From contig JAUVAG010000002.1 of the NCBI GenBank assembly GCA_030591825.1, positions 1 to 16,240 of the forward strand: a stretch of 16,240 nt of DNA, written 5' to 3'. Position 1 is the first letter of the stretch; every line of letters begins with the position of its first letter. Shown in pieces: positions 1 to 7,239 of this stretch. The position numbers were made by a program, and so were the translations under genes. The stretch comes from Dethiosulfatibacter sp. (GTDB lineage: Bacteria; Bacillota; Clostridia; Tissierellales; Dethiosulfatibacteraceae). The notes under the pieces were generated by a model that was not told where the DNA came from, did no database searches, and worked only from the letters and a program-made list of their open reading frames with translations.

Positions 1-1578
1 GATTATCTGACAAGGATGTTGATGATTCTTGGGGGACTTTATCTGATTTATTCGATTTTTACATACATCACCCATTATATAATGGTTGGAGTATCCCAGA
101 AGACTGTATATAACATGAGGGAGGAAGTTAGTAAAAAGCTTGAAAAACTGCCGCTTAAATATTACGATTCAAATACCCACGGGGAGATCCTTAGCAGGGT
201 TACAAACGATGTGGACAATATAAGCAATACCTTGCAACAGAGCTTGAGCCAGATGCTTACATCAATAGTGACCCTTGTGGGAATAGTGGTAATGATGCTG
301 ACAATCAGCCCAATATTGACACTTGTAACTCTGGTCACGCTACCTTTAAGCATGATTATAACGAAAAATGTGGCCAAGAAGTCGCAGAAATATTTCAAGG
401 AGCAACAGAAGGTACTTGGAAACCTCAACGGACATATAGAAGAAATGTATACGGGACACAAGATAGTTAAGGCTTTCAACTATGAGGAAGATTCAGAAAA
501 GAAATTTAATGACCTAAACGAAAAGCTTTTTGGAGTTGGATACAAGGCCCAGTTCATATCTGGAATAATCATGCCTCTCATGATGTTTGTAGGAAATATC
601 GGATATGTAATAGTATGTGCTGCAGGAAGCCTTCTTGTAACTAGGAATATGATGACACTTGGAGGAATACAGGCATTCATCCAGTATTCAAGGCAGTTTT
701 CCCATCCAATCGTGCAGATAGCAAATATAGCAAACATCATACAGTCAACAATAGCATCGGCTGAAAGAGTCTTTGAAGTACTGGACGAGGAAGAGGAAGT
801 TGAAGAGGAAAGCAGGGTCATAGAAGCTGAAAGCGTCAGTGGAAATGTATCTTTTGAAAATATCAGCTTCAGTTACAAAAAAGATGAGGAGCTCATCAAG
901 GGTCTTAACATGGATGTTAAGCCGGGCCAGACAATTGCCATAGTAGGACCTACGGGAGCTGGAAAAACTACTCTTGTTAACCTTCTAATGAGATTCTACG
1001 AAATTGATGAAGGAAACATAACCATTGACGGAAAAGACATTACAAGCTATTCGAGGGGAAGCCTAAGAAGCATATTCGGAATGGTTCTCCAGGATACCTG
1101 GCTCTACAAGGGTACAATAAGGGAAAACATAGCATATGGAAGGCTTGATGCAACGAAGGATGAGGTAATAGAGGCGGCAAGGACTGCAAATGCTGACCAC
1201 TTTATTAGAACATTGCCTGACGGCTATGATACAATACTCAACGAGGAAGCGGATAATATTTCCCAGGGACAAAAGCAACTTCTCACAATTGCCCGGGCAA
1301 TACTTGCAGATCCACAGATACTGATACTTGACGAGGCAACTAGCTCAGTTGATACAAGGACTGAAAAATATATTCAAAAGGCTATTGAAAAGCTTATGAA
1401 AGGAAGGACGAATTTTGTAATAGCTCACAGACTGTCCACTATAATAGATTCGGACATTATCCTTGTAATGAACGAGGGAGATATAATAGAAAAGGGAAGT
1501 CATAAAGAACTCATAGAAAAGGGCGGCTTTTACGCAGATCTGTACAACAGTCAGTTTTCAATGGTAAAGGCTGGATAA
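1..1578 (+). CDS. ABC exporter half-transporter (TMD-NBD fusion), 5' partial
   Basis: The reading frame is open from base 1, so the start lies outside the window and about 525 codons are visible; full-length relatives usually have about 580-620. The first part is hydrophobic, with several membrane segments of an exporter-type transmembrane domain. The nucleotide-binding domain follows from about base 850: Walker A GPTGAGKTT near 946-972, a signature written ISQGQ near 1258-1272 (in place of LSGGQ), Walker B LILDEA near 1321-1338, and the H-loop AHRLST near 1423-1440. The ISQGQKQLLTIARAI wording is common in clostridial YfiC/YheH/MdlB-like multidrug or lipid exporters, which often work as heterodimers encoded side by side, so the partner may lie just upstream. 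It ends in TAA, 29 bases before the next gene. The substrate cannot be told from sequence. No terminator is visible after it. Confidence 0.5.
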   Translation, partial: DYLTRMLMILGGLYLIYSIFTYITHYIMVGVSQKTVYNMREEVSKKLEKLPLKYYDSNTHGEILSRVTNDVDNISNTLQQSLSQMLTSIVTLVGIVVMMLTISPILTLVTLVTLPLSMIITKNVAKKSQKYFKEQQKVLGNLNGHIEEMYTGHKIVKAFNYEEDSEKKFNDLNEKLFGVGYKAQFISGIIMPLMMFVGNIGYVIVCAAGSLLVTRNMMTLGGIQAFIQYSRQFSHPIVQIANIANIIQSTIASAERVFEVLDEEEEVEEESRVIEAESVSGNVSFENISFSYKKDEELIKGLNMDVKPGQTIAIVGPTGAGKTTLVNLLMRFYEIDEGNITIDGKDITSYSRGSLRSIFGMVLQDTWLYKGTIRENIAYGRLDATKDEVIEAARTANADHFIRTLPDGYDTILNEEADNISQGQKQLLTIARAILADPQILILDEATSSVDTRTEKYIQKAIEKLMKGRTNFVIAHRLSTIIDSDIILVMNEGDIIEKGSHKELIEKGGFYADLYNSQFSMVKAG

Positions 1579-1607
1579 AAATATAGAGTCTTACGAGGAG
1601 TGAAATA

Positions 1608-2993
1608 ATGGATAAATACGACAAAAATGTGCTTCTTGATATTGTTTTAGATAATATCGATAAAGGTATTGCAATTATTAACCGCAATGGTGAGTTTACA
1701 TACTATAACAGAAAAATATCTGAAGTCGAAGGCTACGAACCGGAAGAAGTTATTGGACATAATGTACAGGAAATGTTTCCTTCTGACAGCAGCAGCATGT
1801 TGAATGTTCTTGGAACTGGAAAACCGGTTTACAACAATCTTCAGGAGTATATCAATAAAAACGGCAAGAAAATATTTTCAATGGTTTCTGATATACCCAT
1901 TATTGATAATGGTCAGATTGAAGGCGTCATTGAATTTGTTTCTGATATTGATCAGATAAAGAATATTTATGAATCAATAAGTAATTTTGAAGAGCAAGCA
2001 GAAACAGTCAAGAAGCAAATAAAATCAAGGGCAAAAAAATTGTATGAATTCAAGGACTTCAAGACATTAGATAAATTGTTAATGGAAATTGTTATGAGAT
2101 CTAAAAAGCTTTCGACTTCGGAATCAAATGTATTGATATTTGGAGAGACAGGTACTGGAAAGGAAATAATGGCTCAGAGCATACACCGGGCCAGCAATAG
2201 AAAGAATAAGCCTTTCATAGCACAAAACTGCGCGGCAATACCTGAAACTCTTCTGGAATAAATACTGTTTGGAACTTCAAAAGGCAGCTTCACAGGCTCA
2301 GTTGAAAGAGATGGACTTTTTGAAAAAGCTGATGGAGGAACACTTTTGCTTGATGAACTTAATTCGATGCCTATGCATTTACAGTCTAAACTACTTAGAG
2401 TGATTCAGGAAGGATATATTAGAAAAGTAGGTGGGGATTGTGAGAAAAAGGTTGACGTAAGGGTAATTGCAACTGTCAATGTTGATCCTAACCAGCTTAT
2501 TGATAACAATCTTTTAAGAGAGGATCTGTTTTATCGATTGAGCATCATATCAATATATATATCGCCTCTAAGAAAAAGAAAGGAAGATATTCAATTTTTG
2601 GCGAATTATTTCATTGAGAAGGAAAACAAGTCCAGGATGAAGAATATAAGATTATCCAATGAGGTTCTGGAGATTTTCAATATCTATGAATGGAGTGGAA
2701 ATGTAAGAGAATTAAGAAATATTATCGAGAGCTCCTTCAATATTGCCTGTGACAGTGAAGAAATAGAAGTGGAACATCTGCCATGTTATCTTGTCGAAAG
2801 ATTGAAAAACAGAAATGTTTTGTCGGAAAACAATGAAATCAAGCTGTCATATTCAGACATTGTTGATGCCTTTGAAAAGAAACTTATTTCTGATATGCTG
2901 AAAAAGACTAGCGGCAATGTTTCTAAAGCTTCTAAAATATTAAGGATTAAGAGACAGACTTTACAGCATAAAATAAAAAGATTAAATATATGA
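1608..2993 (+). pseudogene. sigma54-dependent PAS/AAA+/Fis transcriptional activator (RocR-like), broken by in-frame UAA
   Basis: The start ATG follows a GAGGAG ribosome site with 7-base spacing. Read through the stop, it would be 461 positions, a normal length for the family. Residues 10-115 form a PAS sensor domain, followed by a helical linker. The AAA+ domain begins near residue 170, with Walker A GETGTGKE at 179-186. Codon 218 (2259-2261) is TAA. After it the same frame continues with the sigma54-contact loop as GSFTGS (canonical GAFTGA), Walker B GGTLLLDE and the arginine-rich sensor region (LREDLFYRL). A Fis-type helix-turn-helix ends the protein (NVSKASKILRIKRQTLQHKI). The stop separates Walker A from Walker B, so neither fragment could be an ATPase alone. 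UAA is not a pyrrolysine codon. Its place just upstream of a -24/-12 promoter and a dimethylamine operon suggests it was, or is, the local activator. It could also be a sequencing error in an intact gene. Confidence 0.5.
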
Positions 2994-3001
2994 TTGCTAC
3001 C

Positions 3002-3045
3002 AATAGCCCAAATATTTGCATTTGTCAAATATTTGGGCTATTTTA
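3002..3045 (+). terminator. intrinsic terminator after the sigma54 activator gene
   Basis: A perfect 17-bp inverted repeat pairs 3002-3018 with 3026-3042 around a 7-base loop. The stem contains GCCC/GGGC and is followed by T residues. It starts eight bases after the activator stop codon. The AT-rich outer stem could also work on the opposite strand. Confidence 0.5.
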
Positions 3046-3113
3046 TAAATTTTATTTAAATGTGTATTTATAAACAAATAAACGATGATTAATAGATATA
3101 TAAAATATACAGG

Positions 3114-3145
3114 AAATTAAATGCCCATATATGGGCATTTAATTT
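3114..3145. promoter_or_regulatory. 32-bp perfect palindrome, candidate activator binding site (UAS)
   Basis: The two 15-base arms (3114-3128 and 3131-3145) are exact complements around a 2-base centre, with the core ATGCCCAT/ATGGGCAT. There is no T-tract after it, so it is a weaker terminator candidate than 3002-3045. Its centre lies about 175 bases upstream of the predicted start site of the -24/-12 promoter, a usual distance for the enhancer of a Fis-type sigma54 activator. That role is inferred. Confidence 0.5.
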
Positions 3146-3276
3146 GTATGCGATTGCAATTCAGGATAGTGTATTATTGTTTCACACCAAATTAGTAGAA
3201 GCTTGAAAACGTCTGAAATGCTTGTTTTTTATGTATATTAAACTTTAATTCGAATTATTTATTGAATTATTGAATT

Positions 3277-3293
3277 TGGGTATGGTAATTGCA
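3277..3293 (+). promoter_or_regulatory. sigma54 (RpoN) -24/-12 promoter of the dimethylamine operon
   Basis: TGGGTATGGTAATTGCA fits the consensus TTGGCAYRNNNNTTGCW with the invariant GG (3279-3280) and GC (3291-3292) at the exact spacing and a full TTGCA -12 box. The -24 box has two mismatches. The start site would be near 3304. It lies between a sigma54-activator gene and the transporter-mtbC-mtbB operon. Confidence 0.5.
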
Positions 3294-3479
3294 GTAGTTA
3301 GTATTAGACAAATAGCCCGTTCAATAATTATAAGGAGGAAGTAGATACTATAGTTTGAAATATCAATAATTAAAGTGCATAAGAAAAACTATTAATCAAT
3401 TTAGACATAATAATTATCAAAATTGAGTAACATAGCTTTAAAACAAAACTTATTTATTAATATTTTAAGGAGTGAATTT

Positions 3480-4904
3480 ATGAAACTAATAGTAGAAAAT
3501 GAACGAAAACCATCTTTAGCGATCGCAAGTATTCCTTTTTTAAGCATGCTTTTATTCGTAATGGTAGGAATAATAATGCTTGGTGTTGATCCTCAAATTC
3601 CATTGCTAGCAGGAACAATAGTTGCTACATTGGTTGGTAAATATCTGGGCTATTCATGGAAATCTATGGAAAAATCAATTATTGAATCCATAGGACTTGT
3701 TATGCAGGCTTGCCTGATAATAATGATAATCGGTTGCTTGATAGGAGTATGGGTAGCTGGTGGCATAGTACCTGGCATGGTGTATTACGGACTGAAAATA
3801 TTTACTCCAAAGTTCTTTTTGGTGATAGTAGTTCTGTTGAGTTCGATTGTATCGATGGCTACAGGTAGTTCTTGGACTACCGCTGGAACTATTGGTGTTG
3901 CAGCTATGGGTGTAGGAGCCGGTCTTGGAATACCCCCAGCAATGACTGCAGGGGCAATAATAAGTGGCGCAATATTTGGAGACAAAATGTCGCCTTTGTC
4001 AGACAGTACAAATCTAGCACCTGGTATTGCAGGAGCAGATCTCTTCGATCATATAAGGCATATGATGTATACCACTGGCCCAAGTTATATCATATCTATA
4101 ATATTGTTTCTGATTCTTGGGTTGAATTATCAAGGTGGACAGGTGGATACCGGTTCGATAAATGATATATTGCTTACATTGGAGAGTCAGTTTTGGATAA
4201 GTCCTTTACTTCTTATAGCTCCTGTATTTGTAATTGCAATGGTTGTTCTTAGAATTCCTGCAATTCCAGGAATGATTGGCGGAACCTTCGTCGGTATTAT
4301 CTTCGCAGCAATACAAGGACTTGGATTCAAAGAAATATTGTCTGTACTTCATTATGGTTATGAAATAACCACTCAAAACGATCTTGTTAACACTCTTCTT
4401 AATAGAGGTGGTTTGGATTCCATGATGTGGACGATTTCACTGGTTATTTGCGCTCTTTCTTTCGGCGGTGTTATTGAAAGAACGGGATGTCTAGAGACTA
4501 TAATTTCAGTAATTATGAAGTTCTGCAAAACCAGAGGTACAATTGTACTTTCAAACATTCTGGTTTGCATAGCCATGAACTTCATAGCTGCAGATCAATA
4601 TATGGCAATAGTAATACCTGGTAAAATGTACAAACCTATTTACAAAAAATTGAATTTGAAACCCAAAAACCTGTCAAGAGTTTTGGAGGATTCAGGGACA
4701 TTGACTTCACCACTAGTACCTTGGTCAACCTGTGGAGCTTTCTATTTTGCAACACTAGGAGTACATGCATTTGATTATCTTCCATTCACATTCCTGGCAC
4801 TTATTAATCCAATTATTTCAATAATATATGGATTTACAGGCATAACAATGGAAGAATTTGACAGTGTTGAAGAAGCAGAGAACAGCAATATGACTAATAT
4901 TTAA
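3480..4904 (+). CDS. NhaC-family Na+/H+ antiporter-like membrane transporter, likely amine-linked
   Basis: This start gives 474 residues (MKLIVENERKP) behind a clear AAGGAG ribosome site. An upstream in-frame TTG at 3423 would add 19 residues but lacks such a site. The protein is almost wholly hydrophobic, with about 11-12 membrane segments and the glycine/serine/threonine-rich stretches of the NhaC/ion-transporter superfamily (ATGSSWTTAGTIGVA, GAIFGDKMSPLSDSTNLA). The GDKMSPLSDSTNLAPG segment is the family hallmark. It is the first gene of the operon with mtbC and mtbB, 64 bases ahead of mtbC. From that position it probably imports dimethylamine, or exchanges it or the product amine with Na+ or H+; the substrate is inferred. 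Ends in TAA. Confidence 0.5.
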   Translation: MKLIVENERKPSLAIASIPFLSMLLFVMVGIIMLGVDPQIPLLAGTIVATLVGKYLGYSWKSMEKSIIESIGLVMQACLIIMIIGCLIGVWVAGGIVPGMVYYGLKIFTPKFFLVIVVLLSSIVSMATGSSWTTAGTIGVAAMGVGAGLGIPPAMTAGAIISGAIFGDKMSPLSDSTNLAPGIAGADLFDHIRHMMYTTGPSYIISIILFLILGLNYQGGQVDTGSINDILLTLESQFWISPLLLIAPVFVIAMVVLRIPAIPGMIGGTFVGIIFAAIQGLGFKEILSVLHYGYEITTQNDLVNTLLNRGGLDSMMWTISLVICALSFGGVIERTGCLETIISVIMKFCKTRGTIVLSNILVCIAMNFIAADQYMAIVIPGKMYKPIYKKLNLKPKNLSRVLEDSGTLTSPLVPWSTCGAFYFATLGVHAFDYLPFTFLALINPIISIIYGFTGITMEEFDSVEEAENSNMTNI

Positions 4905-4968
4905 ATTATTGTCTTGATGATAATTTATATAGAACAGGCTAATTTGTTAATAAATAATGGAGGTAAAT

Positions 4969-5637
4969 ATGGATAGGGAAAATATATTCAATAAAGCCAT
5001 TGAATCTGTAATAAACTCAGATGAGATTTTGGCAATGGAAGCACTGAAAAACGCTAAGAATGAAAATATTAATCTTATGGAATTGTTAAGTAATGGATTC
5101 AGTGCAGGAATAAGGGAAATGGGTGACAGATATGCAAGTGGTGAAGTATTTGTACCTGAGTTGCTTATGTCTGCTAGAATCATGAAAATTGTTACTTCTG
5201 AAATCGAAGCTGAAATGGGAACAACTGACATGCCTAAAAAAGCCAAGATGGTTATAGGTACGGTTAAAGGCGATGTGCATGATATTGGTAAAGGTATTGT
5301 GTGTTCAATAGTGAAGAGCAACGGCATTGAAGTATTTGACCTGGGAAGGGAAGTTCCACCTCAGACATTCATAGACAAGGCTGAAGAGATAGGAGCAGAT
5401 TTTATCGGTAGCAGTGCTCTTTTAACAACTACCATGGTTAACCAGAAGGAAATTGAAAGGCTTCTGATTGAACAGGGACTTAAGGATAAATATAAAACCA
5501 TAGTTGGAGGAGCTCCTGTAACAAAAAGATGGGCTGATAAGATAGGTGCATATGCATATTGTGAAGATGCTACAGATACGGTTGAAATAATACTAGATTG
5601 GGTTAAGGAAAATGATACTATAAAGGAGTTGATATAA
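4969..5637 (+). CDS. mtbC: dimethylamine methyltransferase corrinoid protein
   Basis: The start is ATG 4969, five to six bases after GGAGG. An ATG at 4957 overlaps that ribosome site and is unlikely. The 222-residue product has the two domains of methyltransferase corrinoid proteins: an N-terminal helical cap (about 1-90, with FVPELLMSARIM) and a Rossmann-like cobalamin-binding domain. The latter carries the base-off ligand motif DVHDIGK at 102-108, with His104 as the expected lower axial ligand of cobalt, followed by a SSALLTTTM stretch and GGAPV near the C terminus. The family accepts the methyl group from a methylamine methyltransferase onto Co(I). Assignment as MtbC rather than MtmC or MttC rests on the adjacent mtbB; corrinoid proteins of this family are hard to tell apart by sequence. 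It ends directly before the mtbB start codon. Confidence 0.5.
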   Translation: MDRENIFNKAIESVINSDEILAMEALKNAKNENINLMELLSNGFSAGIREMGDRYASGEVFVPELLMSARIMKIVTSEIEAEMGTTDMPKKAKMVIGTVKGDVHDIGKGIVCSIVKSNGIEVFDLGREVPPQTFIDKAEEIGADFIGSSALLTTTMVNQKEIERLLIEQGLKDKYKTIVGGAPVTKRWADKIGAYAYCEDATDTVEIILDWVKENDTIKELI

Positions 5638-7059
5638 TTGGCTGATGAAAAAAAATTCAAAACCAGCATGGGAGACGGCTTTCTGGTTTATATGACCGAG
5701 GAAGAAATCAGAAAAGATTTGGCCGCCGGTGCTGCAGATGCTGTAAAAAGAGGTAAGGTCAGTCCTTTGACTGATGATGAGATGGAACATCTATACAATA
5801 TAGTAATAATGCCTGGAAAGGTCGTTGGCGTTGAACCCGGCAGGGAAGTGGTTTCAACCAACGACTCCGGCTCATATAAAATAAGCTCTAAATGCTTGAT
5901 ATCGATTAGAAGAGATGAACAGGCAGCAATAGCAGAGAGGGTCTTAGGCTGTGATTCCATTGATATAGGAAATACAGATTATAATTATAAAACGGTCAAG
6001 GGCATAGCTGACAGAGAAGCAAGTACAATGAGGATGGCACTTCAAAAAACAACAATGCCTTTGTTCTACGGTGCAATGACAAATCTTGGCTTCTATACAA
6101 AACCTGACGGTCCTGTTGAAAACTGGTCCATGCTCCTTCCTGAAGGAAGAATTGAAGAAGCTATGGAAGCACAGGAAGAAGCTATAGAACATGCTGTAAG
6201 AGATATAGAATTTGTAGCAGAACAGATATATAAAGCCGGTGGTGATGGAATGAATTTCGATACTACAGGTGCAGCAGGAGATGCTGACTTTCTGGCTGCT
6301 TTAAAAGCCACTGAAGTAATCAAGGAAAAGTACCCTGATCTTGCAATCGAGATTGGAATGGCTGGAGAATTTGTATTAGGTATGCATGGAAAACTTGAAT
6401 ATGATGGTAAGAGATTGGCTGGAATGTATGTTCATGACCAGGTTAAGATGGCAGAAAAAGCCGGAGCATCAATTTTTGGTGCAGTAGTCAATACAAACTG
6501 TAACAAGTCTTTCCCATGGAATATAGCCAGAGTTTGTACCTTCATTAAGGCCTGTACAGAGGTTGCGGAGATACCCGTTCATGCCAATGTTGGAATGGGA
6601 GTTTGTGCTATTCCTATGAATGAAATTTTGCATACGGATATAGTTTCCAAGGTTGACAAAGCGTTGATCGAGATATGTAATATAGACGGGTTGTAGATAG
6701 GCGTAGGCGATCCATTGGCACAAGAAGCAAATCATGCAATATCATCATGTATGGGTGGTGTACGTACTGCAGGAGATCTTGTTTTACGTATGCAAATGAC
6801 TCATAAGATGAAAATTGATGATGCAAAAGAATATGTTGCAAATAAGTTGGGAGTAAATCTGGAACAATTGAGTGACGCAGTGTATATGACCGAATTGAGA
6901 GATGAATTGGGAATAGGTACACAGTTACCTTTTATAACGGATGCCAACTTTGGAATGGAAACCAAATTCAATATTTCCGAAAAGCTTGGAATGAAAATTA
7001 ATTCAGTGGAAAGATTCAAAGAAAGAGCAGGAATTAAAAAAGCTGAATTAATGGTTTAA
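5638..7059 (+). CDS. mtbB: dimethylamine:corrinoid methyltransferase with in-frame UAG (pyrrolysine)
   Basis: The frame runs from TTG 5638 (AAAGGAG 9 bases ahead, directly abutting mtbC) to TAA 7057-7059, crossing one TAG at 6694-6696. With the TAG translated the protein has 473 residues, the usual MtbB length, with pyrrolysine at 353. Similarity to archaeal MtbB is strong throughout: MGDGFLVYMTEEEI, MPGKVVGVEPG, PLFYGAMTNLGFY, GGDGMNFDTTGAAGDADF and GMAGEFVLGMHGKLEYDG. Around the UAG, residues NIDGL-Pyl-IGVGDPLA match the VDGI-Pyl-IGVGDPL context of known MtbB proteins. MtbB transfers one methyl of dimethylamine to the MtbC corrinoid, leaving monomethylamine; Pyl is thought to activate the amine in the TIM-barrel active site. 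A standard gene caller would split this into proteins of 352 and 114 residues. Confidence 0.5.
6694..6696 (+). other. UAG codon translated as pyrrolysine in mtbB
   Basis: The TAG lies between GACGGGTTG and ATAGGCGTAGGC. Homology to MtbB continues in the same frame on both sides with no frameshift. A full set of Pyl biosynthesis, tRNA and synthetase genes starts 180 bases after mtbB, so read-through by tRNA-Pyl is expected. Confidence 0.5.
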
Positions 7060-7060
7060 T

Positions 7061-7139
7061 TTAGAAAACACTTCAGACTGTCTGATTGATAATCTGCATA
7101 GGTGTGCATATTGTCTTCGACATGTCTGAAGTGTTCTAA
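7061..7139 (+). other. large stem-loop just after mtbB
   Basis: AACACTTCAGAC (7067-7078) pairs perfectly with 7124-7135. TTAGA (7061-7065) and TCTAA (7135-7139 region) extend the stem past a small bulge. The roughly 45-base loop contains a further small hairpin, TGTC-TTC-GACA (7112-7122). There is no T-tract, so it is not a classic terminator. It could stabilise the mtbB transcript end, be a processing site, or be part of a structured leader for the pyl operon. Confidence 0.5.
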
Positions 7140-7164
7140 TAAACCTGTGATTGAATAATCTTTT

Positions 7165-7228
7165 ATAATCATATTTCTATAGAATTTGTTTCCATTAATA
7201 AATGCTATAGAAATATGATTATTTTTTT
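7165..7228 (+). terminator. terminator or attenuator immediately before pylSc
   Basis: A perfect 18-bp inverted repeat pairs 7165-7182 with 7205-7222 around a 22-base loop. It is followed by seven T residues (7222-7228) and then at once by GGAGG, the pylSc ribosome site. The form is that of an intrinsic terminator, although the stem is AT-rich. A TATAAT (7164-7169) lies at the start of the left arm. I see no convincing -35 box for it. Confidence 0.5.
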
Positions 7229-7239
7229 GGAGGAAAACT

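Larger units (their letters stand above)
2994..3479 (+). other. gene-free control region before the dimethylamine operon
   Basis: There is no credible coding sequence in these 486 bases. They are very AT-rich and hold, in order, an intrinsic terminator (3002-3045), a 32-bp palindrome (3114-3145), a sigma54-type promoter (3277-3293), and a predicted 5' leader of about 175 bases. The leader has a strong ribosome-site-like AAGGAGG near 3331-3337 with no ORF of note after it, and then the real ribosome site AAGGAG just before the transporter start at 3480. Confidence 0.5.

Noticed and set aside
2259-2261. Recoding of the UAA in the sigma54 activator as an amino acid
   Set aside because: tRNA-Pyl has a CUA anticodon and cannot read UAA; no other recoding signal is seen.
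2346-2993. Independent 215-residue regulator starting at TTG 2346
   Set aside because: It is the second half of the broken sigma54 activator, lacks Walker A and has no ribosome site.
6715-6721. TTGGCAC, a perfect -24 half of a sigma54 promoter
   Set aside because: It lies inside mtbB just after the UAG and has no GC at the required -12 spacing.
6715-7059. Separate 114-residue gene starting at TTG 6715
   Set aside because: It is the C-terminal part of mtbB in the same frame after the UAG, with no ribosome site of its own.
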